Part shown: piece after piece, positions 1-8,485 of the stretch
Numbering within the stretch: the first letter of the stretch is position 1
Layout: each line of letters starts with the position of its first letter
Assembly: GCA_028284155.1 (NCBI GenBank)
Contig: JANQSF010000096.1
Span: 1-51,793, forward strand
DNA: 51,793 bases
Source of the DNA: Phycisphaeraceae bacterium
GTDB taxonomy: Bacteria; Planctomycetota; Phycisphaerae; Phycisphaerales; Phycisphaeraceae
Direction: 5' to 3'
Translations under genes and position numbers: made by a program
The notes under the pieces: model-generated
What the model saw: only the letters and a program-made list of their open reading frames with translations
What the model was told of the DNA's origin: nothing
Database searches by the model: none

Positions 1-162
1 CACGACATCCGACTGCACAAGAAAGCGCCGTTCGGCGTCGTTCGCGCCAAGATGCGGTACCAGGCGAAGCGCGGCGACAACGTCCGCGACCGCGGCACGA
101 TGACGCTGACGCTCGTGGAGACGGGCACCGACGCGAAGTCGGCGCTGCCGGACAACAACTGA
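1..162 (+). CDS. C-terminal end of an unknown protein (5' truncated by window edge)
   Basis: The first frame is open from base 1 to a TGA at 160-162 and encodes 53 residues, starting HDIRLHKKAPFGVVRAKMRY and ending SALPDNN. It has the codon use of the surrounding genes (G/C third positions). The fragment is basic and then polar, with no recognisable motif, so no function is assigned. It lies in the same direction as the next gene, but a -10-like box at 203-208 suggests that gene has its own promoter. Confidence 0.6.
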   Translation, partial: HDIRLHKKAPFGVVRAKMRYQAKRGDNVRDRGTMTLTLVETGTDAKSALPDNN

Positions 163-202
163 CGCGGGATCGAAGCGGGGTGAAACCGGTCGTCCGCGTG
201 CG

Positions 203-208
203 TACAAT
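203..208 (+). promoter_or_regulatory. -10 box TACAAT for the DUF1598-like gene
   Basis: TACAAT lies 50 nt before the ATG at 259. The gene also has a purine-rich ribosome binding site (AAAGGA, about 246-251). The box matches the TANNAT sequence found before many other starts in this window. No clear -35 is visible. Confidence 0.45.
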
Positions 209-258
209 CACGCATCCCTACCGGACGACCTGCTCCCCCACAACCGAAAGGACGGCCC

Positions 259-1605
259 ATGCGGACGCTTGGCGGTACGCGATGTGACTTGGCGTGTCTT
301 GTTGGTTTGCTCGCGCTGGCGTTGACGTGGTCGGCCGACCCCGTGATTGCCCAACCCGTTCCCGGGCCGTTCCCGACGCCCACACCGATCGGCGGCGTGT
401 ACGTCGATGCGCAGGGCACGGTCAAGGCGAGGCAGGTCGTTTCGCAGGGGCGGTTCTCGGCGGTGCGTCGTCGGCCGATCGGCCAGGTCGAGGAAAAAGA
501 CCTGTGCTACATCTCGCTGCCCCGCCTGTTTGCGCAGGTCAAGACGCAACTCGACGCCAAGCAGCCCGTCGGCGACGACCTGCGGTTCCTGAACGGCATG
601 ACGAAGCTGCGATACGTCTTCGTCTTCCCCGACGACAACGACCTGGTGATCGCGGGCGAGTGCGAGCCGATCCCGGCGCGACACAACGGCCGACCGATCG
701 GGAAGAAGTCCGGCCGACCGATGTTGCGCTTAGACGACCTGGTGACGGCGTTGCGGACGGTCGGGCCGGGCAAGCGGGCGCGGGCGTTCGGCTGCTCGAT
801 CGACCTGACGAACGCGCAGCTCAACAACATGGCGACGGAGGCGCGCAAGTGGGGCGCGATCCGGTCGTCGCAACGCCGCGCCATGGCCGACGCCCTGGCC
901 AAGGCCGTCGGGCCGCAGGCGGTGCGCTTCATCGGCGTCGAGCCGAACACGATGTTCGCTTACGTCTGCGTCGAGGCGGACTACCTGCTCAAACGCGTGT
1001 CGCTGGGTTTGACCCCGCCGCCGACGCCGAAGGTGCCAAGCGCGTTGAGCATGGCGACGTCGGGCGAGGGCATGTACCACCGCTTCTGGTTCGAGCCGAA
1101 GTATGAGCCGCTGCTGGTCAGCGAAGACGGCAACGCGTACGCGCTGCGCGGCCAGGCGTTGCAGGTCAAAGCGACGGGCACGATCGACCGCAACGCGCCC
1201 AAGGCCGGGCCGAGCGCGCAGCGTTTTGCCAAAGCGTTCACAGACAACTTCGAGACGATCGCGGCCAAGCATCCGATCTTCGCCGACCTGTGGAACGTGA
1301 CCGACCTGGCGATGCTGGCTGCGCTGATCGAACAGGACGGCCTGCACAAGAAGGTTGGGTGGAATGTCGATTGGCTGCTGGAGTCGAGCGGCTACCCGGT
1401 GGCGACGGTGATCGTGCCGCGGCAGGCCGACGCGCTGGTGAACTACCACAAGCGCAGCGGACGGGTCGGCTTCGGCGTGGGCGGCGTGATGCTCAGCCCG
1501 TACCGCGAGATCGTGCCCGAGAAGCGGGAGCAGGACAAGGCGGGCAAACTTCAGAAGGCCGCCCGTCGGCCGGGCACGGACGGGTGGGTGACAAAACAGC
1601 AGTGA
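259..1605 (+). CDS. Exported DUF1598-like protein of unknown function
   Basis: 448 residues. The N-terminus has a basic start, a hydrophobic core (about residues 12-24) and an AQP-type cleavage region near residue 31, so the protein is probably exported. It continues with a GGVYVDAQGTV segment and then an alternating alpha/beta body containing YVFVFPDDNDLVIAGECEPI. This general form resembles DUF1598, a family known mainly from Planctomycetota; the assignment rests on memory of the family's pattern and is moderate. There are no catalytic residues I recognise. The ATG at 259 is preceded by AAAGGA. The gene is followed about 50 nt later by signal peptidase I in the same direction. Function is unknown. 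Confidence 0.75.
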   Translation: MRTLGGTRCDLACLVGLLALALTWSADPVIAQPVPGPFPTPTPIGGVYVDAQGTVKARQVVSQGRFSAVRRRPIGQVEEKDLCYISLPRLFAQVKTQLDAKQPVGDDLRFLNGMTKLRYVFVFPDDNDLVIAGECEPIPARHNGRPIGKKSGRPMLRLDDLVTALRTVGPGKRARAFGCSIDLTNAQLNNMATEARKWGAIRSSQRRAMADALAKAVGPQAVRFIGVEPNTMFAYVCVEADYLLKRVSLGLTPPPTPKVPSALSMATSGEGMYHRFWFEPKYEPLLVSEDGNAYALRGQALQVKATGTIDRNAPKAGPSAQRFAKAFTDNFETIAAKHPIFADLWNVTDLAMLAALIEQDGLHKKVGWNVDWLLESSGYPVATVIVPRQADALVNYHKRSGRVGFGVGGVMLSPYREIVPEKREQDKAGKLQKAARRPGTDGWVTKQQ

Positions 1606-1654
1606 ACCGAACCGTTCCGTTGTCCGATCGTATGGAACGGGGGAGTGTGTGCTC

Positions 1655-2377
1655 ATGAGCGAATCGGACAAACAAGAAACGACCCCGGCGAAAGACGACG
1701 CGCAACGCTCGGGCGGCCTGCGCCGGCTCTGGCGTGTTCACCTTCGTCCGATCCTGGTGATCGTGCTGGTCGTCTGCACGTTCCGCTCGGCTGTGGCCGA
1801 CTGGAACGACGTGCCGACCGGTTCGATGCTGCCGACGATCGTCGAGGGCGACCGGATCGCCGTGAACAAGTTGGCTTATGACCTGAAGGTGCCGTTCACG
1901 CAGCGACGCATCGCGACGTGGGGCGACCCCGCGCGGGGCGACATCGTCGTGTTCTGGTCGCCGGCCGACGGCACGCGGCTGGTCAAACGCGTCATCGCCG
2001 TGCCGGGCGACACCGTCGCGTGGGAGGACCACCGGCTTTACATCAACGGCGAGCAGGCGGCGTACGAGGGCGTGAACGACGTCGAGATGGACGCGCGCAA
2101 TATCGACACCCGCCGCGAGCGGATCGCCGGCAACGAGCGGACGATTGGCTTGCTACGTTTGCATGGGACGATCAAGGCGGACTACCTACCGCAAGTCACC
2201 GTGCCCGACGGGCAGTTCTTCCTGATGGGCGACAACCGCCGCAACAGCGCCGACTCACGCGCGTTCGGATTCGTCGACCGCAGCCAGATCGTGGGCAAAG
2301 CGTTCGGCGTAGCCATCTCTTTCGAAGACCACTGGTACAACCCGCGATGGGGTCGGTTTTTTAGTGGGTTGGATTGA
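1655..2377 (+). CDS. lepB: Signal peptidase I
   Basis: 240 residues. Cleaves signal peptides from proteins exported across the inner membrane. One N-terminal membrane anchor (RPILVIVLVVCTFRSAV) is followed by the serine box PTGSMLPTIVEGDRI, the lysine box with KRVIAVPGD, and the C-terminal GDNRRNSADSR box: the Ser/Lys catalytic dyad architecture of family S26. The start is the ATG at 1655, with GGGGGAG 9 nt upstream; an in-frame GTG at 1649 is too close to that site. The insertion between the lysine box and the GDN box (about residues 125-180) is typical of longer bacterial forms. It probably processes the many exported proteins encoded nearby. Confidence 0.95.
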   Translation: MSESDKQETTPAKDDAQRSGGLRRLWRVHLRPILVIVLVVCTFRSAVADWNDVPTGSMLPTIVEGDRIAVNKLAYDLKVPFTQRRIATWGDPARGDIVVFWSPADGTRLVKRVIAVPGDTVAWEDHRLYINGEQAAYEGVNDVEMDARNIDTRRERIAGNERTIGLLRLHGTIKADYLPQVTVPDGQFFLMGDNRRNSADSRAFGFVDRSQIVGKAFGVAISFEDHWYNPRWGRFFSGLD

Positions 2378-2398
2378 TCAGATCGGGAGGTAGCTTCG

Positions 2399-2698
2399 AT
2401 GGATCGTATGGCACAACTCGCATTCGATCACATATGGCTCATGCTCTTCGGATCAGATGATCAGATTGATCCGGACTATGCGGTAAAACTACAAGAAGAG
2501 CTTGCTCTGATACTGCCCGAGCTCACGTCCGACGAACAAGATGCACTCGCCAAAGTCGCGCGGGATGTAAAGGCGCAGTTACTCGCACAGCCTGACGATC
2601 GCGGCTACTCGCAGCGTCGACTTGTCACCGAGCCGCAACGACAATTCCTCGACGCCGTCATCGAGAATGACATCTTCAGAGGATTCACTGCTACCTAG
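2399..2698 (+). CDS. Small unknown protein
   Basis: 99 residues starting MDRMAQLAFDHIWLMLFG. The ATG at 2399 has GGGAGG 8 nt upstream, a strong ribosome binding site, and the gene starts 21 nt after lepB, so it may be co-transcribed. The protein is acidic and probably all-helical, with no signal peptide or known motif. The DNA is noticeably less GC-rich than its neighbours, like several other small unknown genes in this window (30851-31243, 51216-51731), which suggests recent acquisition. Function unknown. Confidence 0.7.
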   Translation: MDRMAQLAFDHIWLMLFGSDDQIDPDYAVKLQEELALILPELTSDEQDALAKVARDVKAQLLAQPDDRGYSQRRLVTEPQRQFLDAVIENDIFRGFTAT

Positions 2699-2731
2699 CC
2701 GCTGCAAGTAACAATTCGTTATGACGAACAA

Positions 2732-4459
2732 TCAAAGCGCCGCCGCGTGTCTGCCGGCTTTCGGGTCGCCGGCGGCGTGTTGTTGGCCGGATTTTGGATC
2801 GATCGTCAGCACGGTCGGGTGCCACAGCGGCGGGCGGTCGATGGTGACGCGGTGGCCGCGGTCTTTCATGTTCTCGATCGTTTCGGAACCGACCTGTTCG
2901 TAGATGAGCAAGCTGCCGAGTTTCGGCTTGGGCTGACGGAACGAGCCGACGAGGTGGTTCGTGCCGTAGCGGGGCGCGGTGACGGCCTGGTCGGCGGTGA
3001 GGCCGAAGTCGATGATGTTGCTAAGCATCTGTAAGGCGGCCTGATCCTGGCCGTCGCCGCCGGCGACGCTGACGGCGATGACGGGCTTGCCGTTCTTCGT
3101 GACGATGGTGGGCGTGAGCGTGATGCGCGGGCGTTTGCCGGGCGCGATGCGGTTGGGGTGGTCTTCCCAGGCGTTGAAGCTTTGCAGCCGTGTGCCGAGG
3201 ACGACGCCGGTTCGGCCGGCCACGACGCCGCCCCAGCCGCTGGGCGTCGCGGCGAGCAGGTTGCCGGAGCCGTCGGACACGAGGCAGGTCGTCGTGTCGT
3301 TGTCGTCGCCGCCTTCGCCGACCTGCGCGGACACGCCGGCCAGCAGCGGGTCGAAGGCGCGCGGGTCGCCCGGCTGTTGCTTGAGCGACGCACGGCCCAT
3401 GTCGATCAGCTTGCGTCGCGCGTCGGTGTAGCGCGGCGAGAGCAGGGCTTGCATCGGGACGTCTTCGAACAGCGGGTCGGCGTAGTACGTGTCGCGGTCG
3501 GCCAACGCGAGCTTCATCGCCTCGACGCAGACGTGGATCGTGTCGGGCGTCAGGTGGCCCATCTTGCGCAGGTCATAACCTTCGAGTAGTTGGAGCGTTT
3601 GCAGGAGGTAAGGCCCCTGCGTCCACGGGCCGCACTTGTGCACGGTGTGGCCGCGGTATTCGGCGGTGACGGCGTCTTCGACGCGGGTGACGTGCGTAGC
3701 CAGGTCGTCGAAGCGGAGCAGCCCGCCGTGGTTGCGTGACCATGCGTCGATGGCGCGGGCGACGGGGCCGCGATAGAAATGGTCGGCCACGGCGCGCAGG
3801 CCGGCGCGTCGGTCGTGGCCCGCTTTGCGTTCGGCTTCGACGAGCTGCTTGAGCGTGCGGTGCAGGTCGCGCGTCCACTGGTAGCGGCGTCGGCTGAGGA
3901 TGTCGAGCGTCGGCGCGACGGCCTGCGTGAACGTGACCGAGCCGAACCGGTCGAGCAGGGTGAGGCAGGCGTCGAGCACGGCGGGCACAGCCGCGGGCTC
4001 GGGGCCACTGCCCGGGATGCCGTGTCGCTTGCCGGCGAAGTGTTCGAAGGTCGCCAGGCGCGGCGCGACACCCTGGCCGGACAGGACTTCGATCGCGCCG
4101 CGTTTGGCGTCGTGATAGATGATGGGTACTTCGCCGCCGAAGCAATACAGGCGGTGGTCGGTCACGCTCAGGGCGAGGAGCGTGGCGGCGCCCGCGTCAG
4201 CCGCGTTGCCGCCGGCTTTGAGCAGCGCGTGCCCGGCCTTGGCCGAGTCGCGCCCGCCGCAGACAACCGCGCCGCGCTTGCCGCGCGCTTGCCAGCCTTC
4301 GGCGACCGACTTGGCGCGCGTGGTGCGCGTCGGTTCGTCCGCGGCGTGTGTCTTGTTGCGCTTACCCGCCATGGTCAGTGCCCCGAGGCCGACCGCACCG
4401 TATCGCAGGAAGTGTCGGCGGTCGAGCGTGGGCTGATCGTCGTCGTGGCGTCGCGTCAT
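2732..4459 (-). CDS. ggt: Tat-exported gamma-glutamyltransferase
   Basis: 575 residues. Ntn-hydrolase of the gamma-glutamyltransferase family, expected to cleave gamma-glutamyl bonds (glutathione and similar) outside the cytoplasm. The N-terminus holds a twin-arginine motif (LDRRHFLRYG, about residue 14) and a hydrophobic stretch. The substrate-binding half includes GGNAADAGAATLLALSV and CFGGEVPIIY. The autoprocessing site is in GGDDNDTTTCLVSD, with the catalytic Thr near residue 390; the usual TTH reads TTC here. The start ATG at 4459 has GGAG 9 nt upstream; an in-frame GTG at 4492 is less likely. The gene is convergent with the small gene at 2399. Its 3' neighbour gap is only 33 bp. Confidence 0.9.
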   Translation of the reverse strand: MTRRHDDDQPTLDRRHFLRYGAVGLGALTMAGKRNKTHAADEPTRTTRAKSVAEGWQARGKRGAVVCGGRDSAKAGHALLKAGGNAADAGAATLLALSVTDHRLYCFGGEVPIIYHDAKRGAIEVLSGQGVAPRLATFEHFAGKRHGIPGSGPEPAAVPAVLDACLTLLDRFGSVTFTQAVAPTLDILSRRRYQWTRDLHRTLKQLVEAERKAGHDRRAGLRAVADHFYRGPVARAIDAWSRNHGGLLRFDDLATHVTRVEDAVTAEYRGHTVHKCGPWTQGPYLLQTLQLLEGYDLRKMGHLTPDTIHVCVEAMKLALADRDTYYADPLFEDVPMQALLSPRYTDARRKLIDMGRASLKQQPGDPRAFDPLLAGVSAQVGEGGDDNDTTTCLVSDGSGNLLAATPSGWGGVVAGRTGVVLGTRLQSFNAWEDHPNRIAPGKRPRITLTPTIVTKNGKPVIAVSVAGGDGQDQAALQMLSNIIDFGLTADQAVTAPRYGTNHLVGSFRQPKPKLGSLLIYEQVGSETIENMKDRGHRVTIDRPPLWHPTVLTIDPKSGQQHAAGDPKAGRHAAAL

Positions 4460-4735
4460 GGTCGCGTTCTCCGGGTTGAGACGGGGAGCCACGGGTGGGA
4501 TCGGGTTTTTGTGAACGCGAATGAAGCGCGGGGCGGGAGGTGAGGGGGTGATGGGGTAAGTGGGTGAAGAGAAAGGTGGCGTGGATTGCTTGGAGTTGTT
4601 TTTGGGTGAATGGTGCGGTATCCCGCGGAAGGCCCCCGAGCGGGCCGTCCGCAGGCTTTAGGGTCAATTGATTCGATTACTCCAACCTTGCGAATCACAA
4701 GCACCCGCGCGCCGGACGTGACGATCGGCGCGGTT

Positions 4736-4741
4736 TATAAT
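4736..4741 (+). promoter_or_regulatory. -10 box TATAAT, leaderless start of the NfeD gene
   Basis: A perfect TATAAT ends 8 nt before the ATG at 4750. Transcription starting about 7 nt after the box would begin at or next to the start codon, and there is no ribosome binding site between them. The 250 bp upstream (4500-4735) holds only a GC-rich hairpin near 4622-4662. Confidence 0.6.
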
Positions 4742-4749
4742 CCTGTGTG

Positions 4750-6522
4750 ATGACACACCCCCGACCGATCCGTAGCTTTCTCGTTCTGCTCATCGCGGCG
4801 TTGTTGATGGGCCAGGGCGATGGCGATGGCTCTAGCTCTTCGAACAACGCCAACAGCGCGTCGGGCGGCGGCGTGGTGACGCCGACCGTGCGCGCGGCGA
4901 CGGGCATTCCGGTTGATGCGTCGGTGGCGATCGTGCCGGTCCGGGGCGAGATCTACGAGTTCCCTCAAGAGAGTTTCGAGCGGCGTGTCGAGGAAGCACT
5001 CGACCGCGGGGCCGAAGTCATCGTGGTTGAGTTGGACACGCCCGGCGGCTTGGCGATGTCGACCATCGCCATGAGCAAGTTCATCCGCCGAATCGAGAAA
5101 CCCACCGTGGCGTGGATTAACGACGACGCCTACTCGGCTGGGTCGGTTCTGGCTGTGGCCTGCGACCAGATCGTCATGTCGCCGGCGTCCACGATTGGCG
5201 ACACCGCGCCGATCGTGCCGGGCATGGGCAGCCTGTCATCGACCGAGCGAGACAAGATGCTCAAACCGCTGTTGGAGGTCATGACCAACAGCGCGCTTCA
5301 CAACGGCTATGACTACGCGGTCCTGGAGGCGATGTGTACGCACGGCCCGCAGGTCTACCTGATTGAAAACGACAAGACGGGCGAGCGACGTGCGGTCAAC
5401 CAGGTCGATTACGCGATCATGGTCAACGCCGACGACCCCAACAGCGTGGTCACCAAGATGAAGCAGCAGTTGGACAAGCTGTTCTCGTCAGACCATTACC
5501 ATCAACCCAACAGCACGGTTGCGCGGCCGGGCGATGAGGGCCAGTGGAAGCCGGTCACGACCGTCGGGCAGTTTCATTTCCCCGAAGGACTGGTGCACGA
5601 TGGGAAGAGCCTTCTGACCATCGGCGAGGCGAAGGCCGTTGCGATCGGGTTGGCGCAGGACGGAGACATCCGAAACGACGACGACCTGCGGAAGTACCTC
5701 GACGCGGCCGACACGTTTCGCGTGAATCAGCACTGGGTGGAGTCGGTCGCTTACTGGCTTACTCGGCCGCTGGTCCGCGCGTTTCTCATCCTCCTCATGC
5801 TGATCTTCGGTTTCATCGAGATGCAGGCGCCCGGCCTGGGCTGGGCTGGCGGCATCGCTTTGGTGTGTCTGATCGCGCTGATCGGCGCGCCGTTCCTGAT
5901 CGGGTTGGCGAAGGTGTGGCACCTGCTGCTTGTGCTGGTCGGCATCCTGCTCATCCTGGGCGAGGTGTTTATCACGCCCGGCTTCGGTGTGCTGGGCATC
6001 TCGGGGTTGATCGCCGTGTTGGCCGGGCTGGTGTTGGCCGTCGTGCCGACCGAGGGCGACAACCTGTTCACGCTGCCCGGGCGCGAGTCGCTGGGCTACC
6101 TGCAGGGGTCGATCCTCTGGACGCTGCTTGGCTTGATGCTCAGCGGCGTCGCGTTCTTTTTCCTGACCAAGCACTTCGGCAGCGTGCCGGGCCTGAATCG
6201 GCTGGTGCTTCGCGACCCGCCGCCGGCCGCGGCCACGGCGGGCACACCGGTCAGCGGGCATGAAGACGTGGGCGACGGCAAGGTCGCCGTCGGCGATACG
6301 GGCAAGGTCGTGGTCGACTGTCGGCCGAGCGGTCGCGTGCGGTTTGAAAGCGGCGAGGTCGTAGACGTAATCGCAGTCGGCCGAATGCTCGAGACCGGCC
6401 AACGTGTCGTGGCGATCGACGTCAGCGGCAACCGAGTGGTTGTCGAGACCGATCGCGGTCAATTCGCGAAGCGGGCCGCGGGAGCGGACGATGAATCGTC
6501 GGACGGCGATTCGACGGCGTGA
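4750..6522 (+). CDS. NfeD-family membrane serine protease (ClpP class)
   Basis: 590 residues. Long-form NfeD protein: a membrane-anchored ClpP/SppA-like serine protease joined to an NfeD OB-fold domain, usually linked to membrane quality control with SPFH proteins. Layout: signal/anchor (about 8-22), a low-complexity Ser/Asn/Gly stretch (27-40), a crotonase-like protease domain with VVELDTPGGL and DDAYSAGS (the Ser in the YSAG turn is the likely nucleophile), GDTAPIVPG, then four or more membrane segments between about 335 and 460, and the OB domain (about 500-570, GDTGKVVVDCRPSGRVRFES). No SPFH partner gene lies next to it. It ends 100 bp before phoU but phoU has its own control region. Confidence 0.9.
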   Translation: MTHPRPIRSFLVLLIAALLMGQGDGDGSSSSNNANSASGGGVVTPTVRAATGIPVDASVAIVPVRGEIYEFPQESFERRVEEALDRGAEVIVVELDTPGGLAMSTIAMSKFIRRIEKPTVAWINDDAYSAGSVLAVACDQIVMSPASTIGDTAPIVPGMGSLSSTERDKMLKPLLEVMTNSALHNGYDYAVLEAMCTHGPQVYLIENDKTGERRAVNQVDYAIMVNADDPNSVVTKMKQQLDKLFSSDHYHQPNSTVARPGDEGQWKPVTTVGQFHFPEGLVHDGKSLLTIGEAKAVAIGLAQDGDIRNDDDLRKYLDAADTFRVNQHWVESVAYWLTRPLVRAFLILLMLIFGFIEMQAPGLGWAGGIALVCLIALIGAPFLIGLAKVWHLLLVLVGILLILGEVFITPGFGVLGISGLIAVLAGLVLAVVPTEGDNLFTLPGRESLGYLQGSILWTLLGLMLSGVAFFFLTKHFGSVPGLNRLVLRDPPPAAATAGTPVSGHEDVGDGKVAVGDTGKVVVDCRPSGRVRFESGEVVDVIAVGRMLETGQRVVAIDVSGNRVVVETDRGQFAKRAAGADDESSDGDSTA

Positions 6523-6531
6523 GGCCGGCTT

Positions 6532-6575
6532 CTTAACGAAATGGTAACCACCCGTTCACATCCGTCGCGAATAAT
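6532..6575 (+). promoter_or_regulatory. Pho-box-like triple repeat and -10 box before phoU
   Basis: Three hexamers CTTAAC (6532), GGTAAC (6543) and GTTCAC (6554) are spaced exactly 11 bp apart, followed after about 10 bp by AATAAT (6570-6575). Direct repeats with an 11-bp period in place of the -35 box, ending about 10 bp before the -10, is the known form of PhoB/PhoP operators. The binding protein itself is not in the window. Confidence 0.5.
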
Positions 6576-6623
6576 CACGCCACGCGCCAACGCCGCCGAT
6601 CCACCTCGCCCCGGAGCCGTGCC

Positions 6624-7325
6624 ATGTCCGTCCACCTCCCTCGTCAAATCGAGAAGCTCAAGCGTTTGATCCTCAGCATCGGTGCGATGGTGGAGGAGGC
6701 GGTCGCCTCTTCGATCCGCGTGATTCAGGCGCGCGACATTGACTTGGCGGAGCAGGTCATCGCCGGCGACAAGGAGATTGACGTCAAAGAGGTCGACGTC
6801 GAGGAGGAGTGTCTGTCAACGCTCTGCCTGCACCAGCCGGTCGCGCACGACCTGCGATTCATCGTCGCCGTGCTGAAAATGAACAACGACCTGGAACGGA
6901 TCGGCGACCTGGCCAAGAGTGTCGCCAAGCAGGGCATCGCGCTGGCCGGCGAGCCGCCGATGAGCGAGATCGAGATGTTCGGCGTGTACACGATGGCGTC
7001 CAAAGCGCAGTCGATGCTCAAGAAATGCCTCGACGCGCTGGTGAACCTCGACACGGGTTTGGCCAACGACGTCCGCAAGATGGACGACGACGTCGATGAC
7101 ATCCACGCGGCGATGTACGACAAGGTGGCCAACGCCATGCGCGAGTCACCGCACCGGATCGAGTCGCTGATCCGACTGCTCACCCTGGCCCGCCACTTCG
7201 AGCGGATCGCCGACCACTCGGTCAACATCGCCAAGGACGTGGTCTACCTGGTCGAAGGTCGGATCGTCCGCCATCGCCGGGCGCGCGCGGAGATCGCCGC
7301 GATGCTGGAACAAGAAGCCGAATAG
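6624..7325 (+). CDS. phoU: Phosphate signalling protein PhoU
   Basis: 233 residues, the usual length. Two repeated three-helix bundles; the metal-binding signature of each repeat is visible as DLRFIVAVLKMNNDLERIGDLAKSVA (first) and the matching RLLTLARHFERIADHSVNIAKDVVYL (second). PhoU dampens the PhoR/PhoB phosphate response through the Pst transporter. Here pst, phoR and phoB are not adjacent; the upstream gene is an NfeD protease. The ATG at 6624 has GGAG about 7 nt before it. The upstream 11-bp repeats suggest phosphate control. Confidence 0.93.
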   Translation: MSVHLPRQIEKLKRLILSIGAMVEEAVASSIRVIQARDIDLAEQVIAGDKEIDVKEVDVEEECLSTLCLHQPVAHDLRFIVAVLKMNNDLERIGDLAKSVAKQGIALAGEPPMSEIEMFGVYTMASKAQSMLKKCLDALVNLDTGLANDVRKMDDDVDDIHAAMYDKVANAMRESPHRIESLIRLLTLARHFERIADHSVNIAKDVVYLVEGRIVRHRRARAEIAAMLEQEAE

Positions 7326-7344
7326 AAGGGCAGGAAAGCAAGAG

Positions 7345-7413
7345 AGCAGGAAATCGATCAGAGGCAGTCAGGCCGAGCGCATCAATCGCGCCCGGCCTGA
7401 TTCATTTCCTGCT
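7345..7413. terminator. Bidirectional hairpin between phoU and the receiver-ATPase gene
   Basis: TCAGGCCG..GCGC (7368-7380) pairs with GCGC..CGGCCTGA (7388-7400) with one mismatch. It is flanked by AGCAGGAAAT (7345-7354) and its complement ATTTCCTGCT (7404-7413), which extend the stem and belong to the AGCAGGAAA repeat type seen again at 44954-45090. It sits between convergent genes and can serve both. Confidence 0.6.
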
Positions 7414-7446
7414 TTCCTGTTGTCCTGGTTTCCTGCTTTCGCGCCG

Positions 7447-8334
7447 CTACCGCGCCGCGCCTTTGGCCATCACAATGACATTGCCCTTGTCGTTGTGCTC
7501 GACCTTGTCCATGAACGAGTTGATCAGGAGCAGGCCTCGGCCGTGCACGCGCTCCATCGCTTCGGGGGACGTTGGGTCGGGCAGCGCCGACGGGTCGAAG
7601 CCTTCGCCCTCGTCCTGGATGGTGTAGACCACTTCGTCGTGCGTCTCGCGCGCGGTGACGTGAATGCGGCGGTCCTTGTAGGGGGACTGCTCGCGTCGTT
7701 TGTTTGCTTCGTCGTAGTAGGCGGTCATGTCTTCTTCACGCAACGACGAGCTGAGCGACAGGTTGCCGTGATAGAGCGCGTTGTCGAGCGCTTCCTGCAA
7801 CGCCATGCCGACGCGCGTGCGACCGGCGTCGTCGCAGAGGTTCATCCGCGACAGGCTTACCAGCAAGTGCGCGATCAATGGCGGGATGAGCGTCGGGTCG
7901 TTCTCGATCGCGAACGACGTTTCGGCGTGGTCGAGGTAGCGCAGCAACTGCTCGCGCTGCCGACGCGCGGTCGAGACTTTCAAGACCTGCTCGACCGTGT
8001 CGACCAGGTGCGTCTCGAAGTTCGACTTGGGCACGTAGCTGGCCGCGCCGGCCTGGATCGCCTCGACCGCAATCTGCTCGTTGCCGACACTCGTCATGAC
8101 CACGACCGGGATCGTGGGCGAGGTCGCCTGCACGCGCTTGACCAGTTCCAGCCCGCCCATATGCGGCATGCGCAGGTCGGTGACGACCAGGTCCGGCGGG
8201 TCGTCGGCCAACACGTCAACAGCCTCGGCCCCGTCGCCGGCGTGGATCAGGTCGGCCCCGGGCACGCGCTTGAGGTAGCGCTCCGCGGCAAGGCGGTCGT
8301 CGGGGTTGTCGTCAACGATGAGCAGCGTAGGCAT
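7447..8334 (-). CDS. Response regulator receiver fused to an RsbW-like histidine kinase ATPase domain
   Basis: 295 residues. The N-terminal receiver domain has the acidic pair (VDDNPDD), phospho-acceptor Asp53 in VVTDLRMP, the switch Thr in VVMTS and the conserved Lys in YVPKSN. A linker follows (about 118-150), then a GHKL ATPase domain of the RsbW/SpoIIAB type with ALQEALDNALYHGN (N box), QDEGEGFDPS (G1) and GRGLLLI (G2). No His-phosphorylation helix is present, so it is not a classical histidine kinase. Family knowledge suggests a phosphorylation-gated switch in a partner-switching or anti-sigma type pathway. No anti-sigma antagonist or sigma factor gene is adjacent. Convergent with phoU. 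Confidence 0.85.
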   Translation of the reverse strand: MPTLLIVDDNPDDRLAAERYLKRVPGADLIHAGDGAEAVDVLADDPPDLVVTDLRMPHMGGLELVKRVQATSPTIPVVVMTSVGNEQIAVEAIQAGAASYVPKSNFETHLVDTVEQVLKVSTARRQREQLLRYLDHAETSFAIENDPTLIPPLIAHLLVSLSRMNLCDDAGRTRVGMALQEALDNALYHGNLSLSSSLREEDMTAYYDEANKRREQSPYKDRRIHVTARETHDEVVYTIQDEGEGFDPSALPDPTSPEAMERVHGRGLLLINSFMDKVEHNDKGNVIVMAKGAAR

Positions 8335-8406
8335 ATTGGCCGCATCTTAACCGACAAACGGCTGATCTCTCAAACGCGCCCTGCCAGCGGGGCGTCGCCC
8401 GGATTC

Positions 8407-8473
8407 GTGCCACGGCCGTGTCGGCCGTGCCAAGCACCTTGGATGAACTGCACGGCCGACACGGCCGTGGCAC
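8407..8473. repeat. REP-type inverted pair, family GTGC-a (copy 1)
   Basis: Two perfect 24-bp inverted arms (8407-8430 and 8450-8473) around a 19-nt spacer. Each arm is GTGC followed by a palindrome, CACGGCCG-tgt-CGGCCGTG. It lies 12 bp beyond the 3' end of the PNPOx gene. A second copy lies on the other side of that gene at 9474-9539. Confidence 0.9.
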
Positions 8474-8485
8474 GAGGTTGGATCG

